This document shows, one piece after another, positions 43,811 through 52,656 of a stretch of 64,000 nt of DNA. The position numbers and the translations under genes were made by a program. The DNA is taken from assembly GCF_022701195.1 (NCBI RefSeq), contig NZ_CP078089.1, positions 124,001 to 188,000 on the forward strand, read 5' to 3'. The DNA comes from Allobaculum mucilyticum (GTDB lineage Bacteria; Bacillota_I; Bacilli_A; Erysipelotrichales; Erysipelotrichaceae). The notes below the pieces were generated by a model. The model had not been told where the DNA came from and searched no databases. It was given only the letters and a program-made list of their open reading frames with translations. Numbering within the stretch: the stretch's first letter is position 1; each line of letters opens with the position of its first letter.

Positions 43811-44626
43811 CTATACGTTTCCCAGAACAACTGTATGCAGGTACTTCTTTGCGATGGCTTGCAAAGACTCCAGAGTCGAAAGCGGAGTTGGCGGGATGGT
43901 TTCCTTATAGCGCGGGAAATAACGGGAAAGATGAAGGACGATATCCGGCGAAACGGAAGCGATCCATTTTGCCATCTTTTCCATGTCTTCGGGCGAATCA
44001 TTCTTGCCAGGAACTACAAGCGTGGTCAGTTCCACATGGGCTTTCTTTGCGGCATGGGCGATGAAGTCCTTGACCGTCTGCAAATCGCCGCCTACATAGC
44101 GATACGCTTCTGGCGTAAAACCTTTGAGGTCGATATTGAAGGCATCAATATACGGGAGAATTTCATCAAGCGTGCTGATCGTCGCATTGCCCGATGTTAC
44201 GACAACCGTTTTGAGTCCTTTTTCTTTGGCAAGCTTCGCGGTATCGCGGATGAATTCATAGCCGACCATCGGCTCATTGTATGTAAATGCAATACCGATA
44301 TTGCCGTATAGGACAAGTTCAACGGCTTTGTCGACCAGCTGCTGCGGCGTGACTTCTTCGCACTGCCCTTCCAGGTCAACCTGGGAGATCTCATGGTTCT
44401 GACAGAACGGACAGCGAAGCGAACAGCCGTAGCTGCCGACCGACAGAATCATGCTGCCCGGATGAAAGCGGACAAGCGGCTTCTTTTCCATCGGATCAAG
44501 AGCGGCGCTCGAAATGCGTCCGTAGTTTTTGGCAACGATTTTTCCATCCCGGTTAATACGGCCTTTGCAGAAACCTTCCTGTCCTTCGCTCAGGTCGCAT
44601 TTGCGGAAGCAGACTTCGCACTTCAT
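43811..44626 (-). CDS. amrS: AmmeMemoRadiSam system radical SAM enzyme
   Basis: A 271-residue radical SAM protein. The 4Fe-4S cluster cysteines are C68-x3-C72-x2-C75 (YGCSLRCPFCQNHEIS), with an additional N-terminal Cys set C3, C6, C10, C20. The sequence resembles pyruvate formate-lyase activating enzymes but matches the three-part AMMECR1/Memo/radical SAM system. The reaction is unknown. Its start overlaps the Memo-AMMECR1 fusion by 4 bases, confirming the pairing. Confidence 0.9.
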   Translation of the reverse strand: MKCEVCFRKCDLSEGQEGFCKGRINRDGKIVAKNYGRISSAALDPMEKKPLVRFHPGSMILSVGSYGCSLRCPFCQNHEISQVDLEGQCEEVTPQQLVDKAVELVLYGNIGIAFTYNEPMVGYEFIRDTAKLAKEKGLKTVVVTSGNATISTLDEILPYIDAFNIDLKGFTPEAYRYVGGDLQTVKDFIAHAAKKAHVELTTLVVPGKNDSPEDMEKMAKWIASVSPDIVLHLSRYFPRYKETIPPTPLSTLESLQAIAKKYLHTVVLGNV

Positions 44627-46035
44627 ACGTGTCTGACCACCTCAAAGCGTTCAAGCTCAATATCCTGTTCATCTTCCAGGATACCGGCTTTCTGCTTTGC
44701 GATCCGGATCTGCTGTTCGACGCTGTCTACGCCTTCAAGATCCGGCAGAAGCAGTCCTCTGCGGCCTTTGCTTGAAACAATGACGCCATATTTTTTTGGA
44801 TCGAGGTCATCGATGCTGCAGACCGTAGATGGAGTGAGAACATCGACATTGATTTCGAGATCTTTGAGTTCTTCCGGACGGATCGGCGAAAAGCGAGGAT
44901 CACGGGTACTTGCGGAAATGGCGTTATTCACAATTTCCATCGCAATGTTTTTCTGGGTCGGAGCAGTTGTTCCGATGCAGCCGCGCAGGCCGCCGAATTC
45001 ATGAATGGAAACAAATACGCCGGCTTTATCTTTTCGAAGCTCTTCGGACAGATCGCCAGGAAGCGGTTCAACGATTCCTTTGCGGATGTAGTTTTCAATG
45101 GTCCGGCGGGCAAGTTTTACATACTCGTCTTCTTTCGCTCTTGCTTCACTGCGGCGCTTTTCAAGATCCTTTTCGATCATGTCATAGAGATGACGGTTTT
45201 CATCTTTCTGCAGATCGGTATAAGTGCAGATGCCGTAGCCGACACCGAATTCAGCACTGTGAGCCAGGCCTTTGGATTCCGGTTTGAAACCGTCCATGGC
45301 ACCAGCCATGACGCAGAATGGTTTGTGTCCGCAGCTCATTGCATCGTCCGCTTCTTTTTCCGGCATTTCGACAAGAGATACGAAATCGCCATTGGACATG
45401 ATGTCCATGATTTTTGCATCGTAAATAGGACCGCAGGCTTTAAAGCCATAGCTGCTGCCCTCTTTCTGGCAGTGCGACAGATCGCCGGAAGCCACAACTG
45501 CAACTTTCCTGCCAAGTTTCTTTGCGGCAGCTGCAAGGATCTGACCAGCTTTGTAATGATCAAGATTGCTCAGTCCGCCAATCGACATGCGGACAATCTT
45601 TGTATCCTCCGGCAGGTTCTGCAGGAAATACAGCGGAACAACAGTTCCGTGATCGAGCGGCTCATTCTGACGGCCAAGGGTTCCCATCGCAAATTCCTGC
45701 TCTTCGGCGATCTTTTCCATTTCCCGGACGAGCTCGAGATCGTTATGAACCGTAAAGAAATCTTTCTGATCGCCAAACTGAGTCAGACTGCCGCAGGATA
45801 CCGGCGCGCTGGTCAGCTGAATGTAGTCGAGATAGCTCGGTGCATGCGGCGAGACAATGACGACTGTATCGGGATGCATGTCGACAATCTCCTGGGCAGC
45901 CTTTTCATAGGCTTCTGTAATTTCTGAAACTTCCTTTTCTTCACCTTTGCCGACCGCCGGAACGATCAGAGGCGGATGACAGACCATTACGCCCCCAAGA
46001 ACAGGGCTCTCTGTCTTCTCTGTTTTCGAATCCAT
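44623..46035 (-). CDS. Memo-like (LigB fold) and AMMECR1 fusion, AmmeMemoRadiSam proteins B and A
   Basis: A 470-residue fusion. Residues about 15-275 form the Memo domain, related to class III extradiol dioxygenases, with likely metal-site residues in VIVSPHAPSYLDY, PLDHGTVVPLYF and ASGDLSHC. Residues about 300-470 form AMMECR1 with FVSIHEFGGLRGCIGT. Both domains are conserved from bacteria to humans. The system has no assigned biochemical product, though redox or iron chemistry is suspected for Memo. It lies directly upstream of amrS. Confidence 0.9.
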   Translation of the reverse strand: MDSKTEKTESPVLGGVMVCHPPLIVPAVGKGEEKEVSEITEAYEKAAQEIVDMHPDTVVIVSPHAPSYLDYIQLTSAPVSCGSLTQFGDQKDFFTVHNDLELVREMEKIAEEQEFAMGTLGRQNEPLDHGTVVPLYFLQNLPEDTKIVRMSIGGLSNLDHYKAGQILAAAAKKLGRKVAVVASGDLSHCQKEGSSYGFKACGPIYDAKIMDIMSNGDFVSLVEMPEKEADDAMSCGHKPFCVMAGAMDGFKPESKGLAHSAEFGVGYGICTYTDLQKDENRHLYDMIEKDLEKRRSEARAKEDEYVKLARRTIENYIRKGIVEPLPGDLSEELRKDKAGVFVSIHEFGGLRGCIGTTAPTQKNIAMEIVNNAISASTRDPRFSPIRPEELKDLEINVDVLTPSTVCSIDDLDPKKYGVIVSSKGRRGLLLPDLEGVDSVEQQIRIAKQKAGILEDEQDIELERFEVVRHV

Positions 46036-46218
46036 AAAACATCCCTCTTTTCCATGCCTGTCCGGACTGCTGCAGGCACCCAGGTGAGTGTTGTGTATAT
46101 GCTGATTCGTCTGAACAGGTTCATCTCTATTGTAGTCGTTTGAAATTCAAATCGTTTTCAGGCGCCTTTCTGAATGCCCGGGATAAACCTGGAGCGTACC
46201 GGCAAGCCAGAACAAAAA

Positions 46219-46240
46219 AGTACTCCTTATTCGGAGTACT
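46219..46240 (-). terminator. Terminator overlapping the phoH stop codon
   Basis: On the minus strand AGTACTCC-GAATAA-GGAGTACT forms an 8-bp stem whose loop contains the TAA stop of phoH, followed by TTTTTG. The stem therefore begins within the last codons. Confidence 0.82.
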
Positions 46241-47189
46241 CGTTGTAGCGTTCAATGATTTTCTGGACAAGCGGGTTGCGGACAACGTCGGTCTGGTCAA
46301 AATAGATCATTTCAATGCCGTCAATGCCTTTGAGAATATTGCAGGCATCGATCAGGCCGGAATCGGCTTTGCGGATCAGGTCGATCTGGCTGACATCGCC
46401 GTTGATGATCATGCGGCAGTTCTTGCCCATACGGGTCAGAAACATCTTCATCTGCGCACGGGTGGTGTTCTGTGCCTCATCGAGAATAACGATGCAGTCA
46501 TTGAGCGTACGGCCGCGCATGAAGGCAAGCGGTGCGATTTCGATGATTTCCTTTTCACGCAGACGCTCAACCGTATCCGCACCGAGCATTTCATTCAGTG
46601 CATCGTAGAGCGGACGCAGATAGGGGTCAACTTTCTCCTGCATGTCGCCTGGCAGAAATCCGAGCGATTCGCCGGCTTCAACGGCCGGACGGGTAAGGAT
46701 GATCCGGGAAATCTTTTCTTTCTTGAACTGATCGACCGCATGAGCGACGCTCAGGTACGTTTTACCTGTTCCGGCAACACCGGAAGCAAAAATAATTTTT
46801 GCGTTCTGAAAGGCTTTTGCGAGCTCTTTCTGATGGGGTGTTTTCGGGTAGATCAGCTTGCCGTTGCGCGTGCGGGCGATCGGCGCCTCTTCTTCTTCAT
46901 CTCCGGCTGGCAGAGCGTCTTTGTCACGCGCAGCCAGAAAGCAAAGGCGGCTGACTTCATCGAGCTCAATTTCATGATGAGCGGCGATCGATTGCACCAT
47001 GGCATCCAGAACTGACTGCACCTGATCAAGCACCGTCTGGTCAGGTCCATCGAGCTTGATGGTCTGATTGTTCATAAAAATCTTTACGGGAAAGTTTTTT
47101 TCAATTTCCCGGAAGTTTGCATCATGTGTTCCAGGCAGAGCGACAAGAACGTCAAAAGGCAGCGAGGAACAGTCAAGTTGCGTTTTCAT
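46227..47189 (-). CDS. phoH: PhoH-family ATPase
   Basis: A 320-residue P-loop ATPase of the PhoH/YbeZ family. Walker A is GVAGTGKT (137-144) and Walker B CIVILDEAQNTT (about 231). An N-terminal KH-like region precedes the ATPase. Members often lie near ybeY and are linked to RNA metabolism and ribosome maturation. No ybeY follows here. It is monocistronic with its own terminator. Confidence 0.92.
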   Translation of the reverse strand: MKTQLDCSSLPFDVLVALPGTHDANFREIEKNFPVKIFMNNQTIKLDGPDQTVLDQVQSVLDAMVQSIAAHHEIELDEVSRLCFLAARDKDALPAGDEEEEAPIARTRNGKLIYPKTPHQKELAKAFQNAKIIFASGVAGTGKTYLSVAHAVDQFKKEKISRIILTRPAVEAGESLGFLPGDMQEKVDPYLRPLYDALNEMLGADTVERLREKEIIEIAPLAFMRGRTLNDCIVILDEAQNTTRAQMKMFLTRMGKNCRMIINGDVSQIDLIRKADSGLIDACNILKGIDGIEMIYFDQTDVVRNPLVQKIIERYNEYSE

Positions 47190-47353
47190 TCTGTTTCAGA
47201 TTCTCCTTCCAAAGATCAGGACGTGTACAGAAGACCCTTCCGGTTTTCTGTACGTTTTCTGTTCTATTGTACGGCAGGATCAGCCGCTGCCGTCTCTGGT
47301 GCCGGGATCTTTTCTGATTGAGTCTTTGCTCAGGTGCAAAGAACATAAAAAAA

Positions 47354-47372
47354 AATCTGCTTAAAGCAGATT
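47354..47372 (-). terminator. Terminator of rpsU
   Basis: AATCTGCTT/AAGCAGATT palindrome, followed on the minus strand by TTTTTTTATG. It lies 18 bases downstream of the rpsU stop. Confidence 0.85.
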
Positions 47373-47390
47373 CTAAGTGTTCTGAACGTT

Positions 47391-47570
47391 TTACTTTCCG
47401 CGGCGTACTTTACGTGCTGCTTCGGATTTCAGTTTCTTCTTAACGCCCGGTTTTACATAGAATTCTCTTTTGCGGGCCTCAGCAAGGGTACCGTTGCGGG
47501 ACACTTGGCGTTTAAAACGACGAAGAGCGTCATCAAGCTGTTCGTTCTCTTTCAAGACGACTTTTGGCAT
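47391..47570 (-). CDS. rpsU: 30S ribosomal protein S21
   Basis: A 59-residue basic protein with the S21 signature [24 protein letters not shown] and the basic end [18 protein letters not shown]21 is a small subunit protein near the anti-Shine-Dalgarno sequence. ATG 47570 follows AGGAAGGGGGG; the longer frame to 47597 begins upstream of that site. Confidence 0.95.
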   Translation of the reverse strand: MPKVVLKENEQLDDALRRFKRQVSRNGTLAEARKREFYVKPGVKKKLKSEAARKVRRGK

Positions 47571-47602
47571 ACTACAACCCCCCTTCCTGAATGACAAACT
47601 TT

Positions 47603-47630
47603 ATTATAAGGATCTGAATCCGGATTTCAA
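47603..47630 (-). promoter_or_regulatory. Promoter of rpsU
   Basis: On the minus strand a -35 TTGAAA (47630-47625) and a perfect -10 TATAAT (47608-47603), with 16-base spacing. It lies 33 bases before the start codon, so the leader is very short, consistent with strong expression. Confidence 0.75.
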
Positions 47631-47838
47631 CTGTTTGCATACCGAAACGAACAATTTTTCGAATGATTCGCGCTGTAAGCCCATGATTTCCCGGTCATTC
47701 TGCCTGAATCTGAGGATTCATCCGGGTAAATCGCGAATCTTTTCCTTTTTTCTGTCTGAATCTGTACGCACCAAAAGGATTCCATCCTTAAGTCCGCATC
47801 CAGAGTATATACCATCCAGAACAGAACGATAAGAAAAA

Positions 47839-47864
47839 ACCTGATCTGCATCATGCAGTCAGGT
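47839..47864 (-). terminator. Terminator with no assigned gene
   Basis: ACCTGA-t-CTGCA pairs with TGCAG-TCAGGT over a 3-base loop. Read on the minus strand the stem is followed by TTTTTTCTTATC. It lies downstream of the murE terminator, so it ends something else or is a back-up. Confidence 0.6.
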
Positions 47865-48094
47865 CTTTGCGTCCATTTCTGCCTGCTGTGCAGAAGCGGA
47901 CGTCTTAACAATCAGGGCAGCTGCAGTCTGCTTTCCATGGAAGCAGGTTCTGCAGTGCCATGATTTTCTCTGATTCCTGCACTAAAAGAAAATCAGATGC
48001 CCGAAAGTGCCACAAAAGCTGTCAGCACTCATTTTGCATGCAGACAAGCCGGGATTCCAGGAGCGAAACGAAAAGAGACCAAGCGAACAGAAAA

Positions 48095-48127
48095 GCGGAC
48101 CGTCTGGCTGGAAGCCGGATGGTCCGC
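48095..48127 (-). terminator. Terminator of the mtaB-murE unit
   Basis: GCGGACC and GGTCCGC form a 7-bp stem with inner complementarity, followed on the minus strand by TTTTCTG. It lies 17 bases after the murE stop. Confidence 0.7.
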
Positions 48128-48143
48128 AGATAAACAGATTCAG

Positions 48144-49625
48144 TTAAAGTTCAACAGAAGCGGTGTCGTTCTGTCCGTCATGAAGAAGACGGCGGATGCT
48201 TTCTTTAGCCGCTACATTGTCGCCGATCCAGGGCACGCGTCCCTGAACGTGATACATGAACGGTTCGTCGCCTTTGCCAAGAATCAGCACTGTATCGCCT
48301 GTATTGGCAGCTTCAATCGCCTGACGGATGGCTTCATAGCGGTCAGCCACAAATACATTCGGTACGTCTTTCATGCCCGAGCGGATTTCTGCTGCAATGT
48401 CCCTTGGATCTTCATCACGCGGGTCATCTTCTGTCAGATAGACCAGATCGCAGTACTTCTCAGCGAGCTCTCCGAAGACTTTACGTTTGGCTTTATCGCG
48501 CTTGCCGGCTGAACCGAATACCGCAATGACATTGCCGCCCGGATTTTTGATGGCATTTCCAAACTGGAACATCTTTTCCATGCCGTCGGGCGTATGGGCA
48601 AAGTCAACAATGACATTGAAGTTCTGGCCTTCACGGATCAGCTCCATGCGTCCGGCAATTTGCGGGATATTCTGCGCTTTGGCAATGATCTGCTCCAGAG
48701 ACTGTTCATCGCTGCTCTGATGGACAGCCGCAATGGCCGCAAGCAGGTTGTAGACGTTGAATTCGCCGACCAGATTGGAACGGACCGGATAGACGTTCGA
48801 TCCATAGACAAGATCAAACGACAGCTCTCTGGAATCAATCCGGACATTGATTGCCCGGTAGTCAGCGGCATTATTGATTGCGTACGAAACGACACGTGCC
48901 TGCGAGAGAGCGCAAAGGTCGCTGTAGCGGGCGTCATCGGCATTGAGAATGGAAACACCGTCTGTTTTGACACGCTTGGAAAAGAGCAGCGATTTGGCTT
49001 CAAAATAGCGCTCCATCGTTCCATGGAAATCGAGATGATCGTAAGTAAAGTTGGTAAAGATGGCGACATCAAAATCAATCGCCTTTACGCGCTTCTGTGC
49101 AAGGCCATGGGAAGAGACTTCCATCGCGCAGGCTTTCATGCCTGCATCGACCATATCTTTGAGAATCTTCAGCAAAGAAAGGGCGTCAGGAGTCGTCAGA
49201 TCCGGTGCAAGCACTTTATCGCCATAAGCAATCGCAATGGTGCCGATATAGCCGCAGGGTGTCTGCGGTTCTTCAAAATGACGGATGATGTTGGCAACAG
49301 TGCTCTTTCCGTTGGTGCCCGTTACGCCATACATCCGCATCTTTTCGGAAGGACGGGAATAATAGATTTTCGCGGCCTGGTTCATCGCATCAAGCGGATC
49401 ATCTACGCGGATGTAGACAACGCCTGGTGCAGTCTTTTCGATCGGTCTGGAATGAACGATCGCAATCGCGCCTTTTTCAATCGCCTGATCGATAAAGTCA
49501 TGTCCGTCACTGGTCAGTCCGGGCAGGCAGAAATACATGTCGCCAGGCTTTACCTTGCGTGAATCAAAGCTGAGTCCTTCGATGTTGGTCGTCGGAACAT
49601 CTTTGAACATTTTTGAGAGTCTCAT
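48144..49625 (-). CDS. murE: UDP-MurNAc-tripeptide synthetase MurE
   Basis: A 493-residue Mur ligase that adds the third amino acid to the wall precursor in the cytoplasm. The ATP motif is TGTNGKS (102-108). The amino-acid selectivity loop reads DDPR (400-403) in TEDDPRDEDP: diaminopimelate enzymes usually have DNPR and lysine enzymes often lack the arginine, so this variant leaves the third residue (DAP, lysine or another) open. The start, behind GGAGG, overlaps the mtaB stop by 4 bases. Confidence 0.92.
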   Translation of the reverse strand: MRLSKMFKDVPTTNIEGLSFDSRKVKPGDMYFCLPGLTSDGHDFIDQAIEKGAIAIVHSRPIEKTAPGVVYIRVDDPLDAMNQAAKIYYSRPSEKMRMYGVTGTNGKSTVANIIRHFEEPQTPCGYIGTIAIAYGDKVLAPDLTTPDALSLLKILKDMVDAGMKACAMEVSSHGLAQKRVKAIDFDVAIFTNFTYDHLDFHGTMERYFEAKSLLFSKRVKTDGVSILNADDARYSDLCALSQARVVSYAINNAADYRAINVRIDSRELSFDLVYGSNVYPVRSNLVGEFNVYNLLAAIAAVHQSSDEQSLEQIIAKAQNIPQIAGRMELIREGQNFNVIVDFAHTPDGMEKMFQFGNAIKNPGGNVIAVFGSAGKRDKAKRKVFGELAEKYCDLVYLTEDDPRDEDPRDIAAEIRSGMKDVPNVFVADRYEAIRQAIEAANTGDTVLILGKGDEPFMYHVQGRVPWIGDNVAAKESIRRLLHDGQNDTASVEL

Positions 49626-50968
49626 TTGGATTCCTCCATACGGCCGACATACCGGCCCCCGTCAATTTCGCTTATTCTAACATCGATCCGCCCGGACAGG
49701 GGCATCTTGCTGCAAACTGCAACCGGATGATACTGCGCACTGTAGCCGATGTACACGCCAGGCTGATGCGGATCCTCCCGTTCAATCAGAGCTTCCACAC
49801 AATCAAAGCGTTTCATATCTGCCTCGCGAAGCGTCTTGGAAAGATCGAGCAGAACATCAGCCCGCTGTTTGGATACAGGACCCGGAACAAAGCCGGTCAT
49901 TGAATCAGCGGCTGTTCCCTTTCGTCTTGAATACGGGAAGACGTGCAGGAAGGAGAACGCACAGTCTTTGAGCATCTGGACGGTCGTTTCAAATTCATCG
50001 TCTGTTTCACCGACAAATCCGGTAATGACATCGGTCGAAATGGAAATCTGCGGAATGCGCCGGCGGATTTCTTCCAGGCGTGTTTTGAAGTATTCCGTTG
50101 TATATGGCCGCTTCATGCGGGCAAGCGTTCTGTCATCGCCAGCCTGAATCGGAATATGGAGATGGGGCAGAATGCGCGGATTCTTTTCCATCAGATCGAG
50201 CAGCTCATCTGTCACTTCGGTGATTTCAATCGAGGAAAGACGGTAGCAGACATTTTCCGGCGTTTCTTCAAGAAGCATGGCCAGAAGCTGCGTCAGATTC
50301 GTATCGCGGAAATGATAGCGGCCGGTATGAATGCCGGTCAGGACGATTTCCTGATGGCCGCTCTGGGCGAGATGTTTTGCACTTTCGATGACATCCGCAG
50401 GAATCTGTGAGCGTTCAGGTCCGCGGGCAAGCGGAATCTGGCAATAAGCGCAGTACTGGTTGCAGCCGTCCTGAATCTTCAGGAATGCGCGGTGCTGGCC
50501 TTCAAAATGACCGATCGGCATGGATTCAAAGCGTGTCAGATCCTGTGCTTCTTCGACCAGGTCGAGGCTTTTTCCCTCTTTTTTTGCTTTAACTTCCGCA
50601 TTTTCCGGCTGCTTTCCATCTCTTTCATCGAGTGCTGAAATGATCCTCTCAGCCAGTTCATCTTTATGCGCCGCACCGATCAGCAGATCCACGCCAAGAG
50701 CCTGGCGCTCTTCGGGAGAAGAAACCTGTACATAGCATCCGCAGGCTGCACTGATCGCACCCGGATTTTCCCGGCGAAGCCGTCCGATTTTCCGTCTGGA
50801 TTTCGCTGCTGCGGTATTGGTTACTGTACAGGTATTGATCACCAGCACATCGGCCGGTTCGCCTTCTTCCGCCATGCGAAATCCTGCTTCTTCAAGCTGC
50901 TGAATGTAGTAGGCGGATTCATATTCGTTAACCTTGCATCCAAGGGTTTCAATCTTAAACGTTCTCAT
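49622..50968 (-). CDS. mtaB: tRNA t6A37 methylthiotransferase MtaB
   Basis: A 448-residue radical SAM methylthiotransferase that turns t6A37 into ms2t6A37. It has three parts: an N-terminal UPF0004 domain with C11, C47 and C78 for the auxiliary cluster, the radical SAM core with C169-x3-C173-x2-C176 (DGCNQYCAYCQIP) and a C-terminal TRAM domain. A polar insert at about 112-140 (rich in E/K) separates the first two. It is coupled to murE. Confidence 0.92.
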   Translation of the reverse strand: MRTFKIETLGCKVNEYESAYYIQQLEEAGFRMAEEGEPADVLVINTCTVTNTAAAKSRRKIGRLRRENPGAISAACGCYVQVSSPEERQALGVDLLIGAAHKDELAERIISALDERDGKQPENAEVKAKKEGKSLDLVEEAQDLTRFESMPIGHFEGQHRAFLKIQDGCNQYCAYCQIPLARGPERSQIPADVIESAKHLAQSGHQEIVLTGIHTGRYHFRDTNLTQLLAMLLEETPENVCYRLSSIEITEVTDELLDLMEKNPRILPHLHIPIQAGDDRTLARMKRPYTTEYFKTRLEEIRRRIPQISISTDVITGFVGETDDEFETTVQMLKDCAFSFLHVFPYSRRKGTAADSMTGFVPGPVSKQRADVLLDLSKTLREADMKRFDCVEALIEREDPHQPGVYIGYSAQYHPVAVCSKMPLSGRIDVRISEIDGGRYVGRMEESK

Positions 50969-51086
50969 GCAAACCTGTTCTTTCTAATTCGTCTGCTTCC
51001 AGACTTTTCGATTTCTCTTTCTTCATTGTTACAGACATTCATGCATTCGTTTATTCAATTTTTGCGAAGAATCTGCACAAAGAGAA

Positions 51087-51104
51087 CCCGGGATTTCTCC
51101 CGGG
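51087..51104 (-). terminator. Terminator of the rluB-rsmE unit
   Basis: CCCGGG ... CCCGGG inverted pair with a 6-base loop, followed on the minus strand by TTCTCTTTG. Short but GC-rich; located 37 bases after the rsmE stop. Confidence 0.6.
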
Positions 51105-51140
51105 ATTGATGTCTGGACTGATTCAGAGGGTTTCCTGCTT

Positions 51141-51860
51141 CTATGCATTGGCCTGTGCCTGATACTGCGCAGCGCTTAACACAAAGCAGGCGGCGGTTTC
51201 AGCCCGCAGAATATTGGATCCCAGCGAGCAGAGCGCATAGCCGGCCTGTTCAAGAAACAGCGCCTCTTTTTCGCTCAGACCGCCCTCGGGTCCGATCACA
51301 AAAGATGCCGAGGCAAACGGCGAAGAGAGCTCATCATACAGAATGCGGTGCTCGTCTTCCTTTTCCCAGGCGCAAATGCTTACATCCGCTGTGTACTTGC
51401 CAAGATCTTTCAGCGTACAGGGCGCTTCAAGTTTCACCAGGTCGGTGCGGTTGGACTGTCTGCAGGCCTGTTCAAGAATCGAGGCCCAGCGTTCCATCTT
51501 GCGGCCGATTTTTTTCGGTTCAATCGAAACAACGGTACGCTCGCTGGTAAACGGAACGATGCGGTTTACGCCAAGTTCCGCTGCTTTCTGCAGCATCCAT
51601 TCAAATTTATCCGCTTTAATCATCGCTGCACAGAGCGTAAGCTCCGGCTGTGTCGAGGCAGAAGAACTTTCAATTTCTTCTACGATTTCGATCTGCGGCT
51701 TTTCCAGCACTCTTGCAAGATAGACATGACCATTGCTGACAACGCGAATGCGCTCTTTTGAAGTCGTCCGCAGAACATCAAAAAGATGATGAGCGACCGA
51801 ATCCTCTAAAGAGAGGATGTCGCCGGCTCCGACATCTCTGTCAAAGAAGATCTGTTTCAT
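51141..51860 (-). CDS. rsmE: 16S rRNA m3U1498 methyltransferase RsmE
   Basis: A 239-residue SPOUT-fold methyltransferase. The C-terminal knot motifs VIGPEGGLSEKEALF and LGSNILRAETAACFVL are diagnostic, and the N-terminal 70 residues form the PUA-like RNA-binding domain. It methylates U1498 of 16S rRNA. The start overlaps the rluB stop by 4 bases, giving a two-gene rRNA-modification unit. Confidence 0.94.
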   Translation of the reverse strand: MKQIFFDRDVGAGDILSLEDSVAHHLFDVLRTTSKERIRVVSNGHVYLARVLEKPQIEIVEEIESSSASTQPELTLCAAMIKADKFEWMLQKAAELGVNRIVPFTSERTVVSIEPKKIGRKMERWASILEQACRQSNRTDLVKLEAPCTLKDLGKYTADVSICAWEKEDEHRILYDELSSPFASASFVIGPEGGLSEKEALFLEQAGYALCSLGSNILRAETAACFVLSAAQYQAQANA

Positions 51861-52582
51861 TTGTCGCCGTCTTCGGCCATGGCGATCAGCTTGCGCACGT
51901 CATAGGGTTTCAGACGGCGCACTTCGCCAGGACGGAGTCCTTCGGTTGTAACAAAGCCAAATGACAGACGATTCAGACGTCGTACTTCATGTCCGAGCGC
52001 TTCCATCATTTTCTTGACCTGATGGTTTTTGCCTTCGTAAATCGTCAGATTCAGGAACGTACGGTCCCGGATCGGATCTTTATCTTTGACAAAGACTTTT
52101 GCGGGGGCAAACTTTTCGCCTTTCCAGGTGAAGCCTTTGCGCAGCTTGCGGATATCTTCATCCGTCAGCGTTCCCTGCAGATTGACTTCATACGTTTTAG
52201 GCAGATGATAGCGCGGGTGAAGCATTTTATTGGCAAACTCGCCATCGTTGGTCATCAGCAGAACGCCGCTTGTATCGTAGTCAAGACGGCCCACCGGGAA
52301 TACGCGTACATTGAGCGGTACGTAGTCCATAACCGTATGACGGTCTTTGTCATCTTTGACCGTGCTGACGCAGCCTTTTGGCTTGTTGAGCACATAGTAA
52401 ACTTTCTCATCGCGGGTAATGGCTTTGCCATCCACCGTAATCCGATCGCTGAAATCGGCTTTGGTTCCCAGAGTCGAAACCACTTTTCCATTCACTTTGA
52501 CCTTGCCGGCCAAGATCAGCTCTTCGGCTTTGCGTCGCGAGCAGACGCCCGACTGAGCAATCAGTTTCTGAAGACGTTCCAT
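51857..52582 (-). CDS. rluB: Ribosomal large-subunit-type pseudouridine synthase (RluB/RsuA family)
   Basis: A 241-residue enzyme with an N-terminal S4 domain (MERLQKLIAQSGVCSRRKAEELI) and a catalytic domain whose nucleophile is D101 in VGRLDYDTSGVLL. It modifies a uridine in 23S rRNA by family analogy. Its place downstream of scpA-scpB is the standard Bacillota order (scpA-scpB-rluB). Confidence 0.92.
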   Translation of the reverse strand: MERLQKLIAQSGVCSRRKAEELILAGKVKVNGKVVSTLGTKADFSDRITVDGKAITRDEKVYYVLNKPKGCVSTVKDDKDRHTVMDYVPLNVRVFPVGRLDYDTSGVLLMTNDGEFANKMLHPRYHLPKTYEVNLQGTLTDEDIRKLRKGFTWKGEKFAPAKVFVKDKDPIRDRTFLNLTIYEGKNHQVKKMMEALGHEVRRLNRLSFGFVTTEGLRPGEVRRLKPYDVRKLIAMAEDGDK

Positions 52583-52656
52583 CGTATTCCTCCAGTCTTC
52601 TGGTATATCGCACAGGCAGAATGATCGCTCTGCCTGGAGTTTCCATATTGAATTGA

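Larger units (their letters stand above)
47631..48143. other. Intergenic region with two minus-strand terminators
   Basis: No gene is supported. It contains the murE terminator (48095-48127) and, 230 bases further, a second strong stem (47839-47864) with a U6 tract and no gene assigned to it. A stretch at about 47958-47991 can also pair (GATTTTCT/AGAGAAAATC). The space between the two terminators could encode a small RNA on the minus strand. Confidence 0.45.

Noticed and set aside
45001-45927. 308-codon plus-strand open frame opposite the Memo-AMMECR1 fusion
   Set aside because: Shadow frame; Memo and AMMECR1 motifs lie on the other strand.
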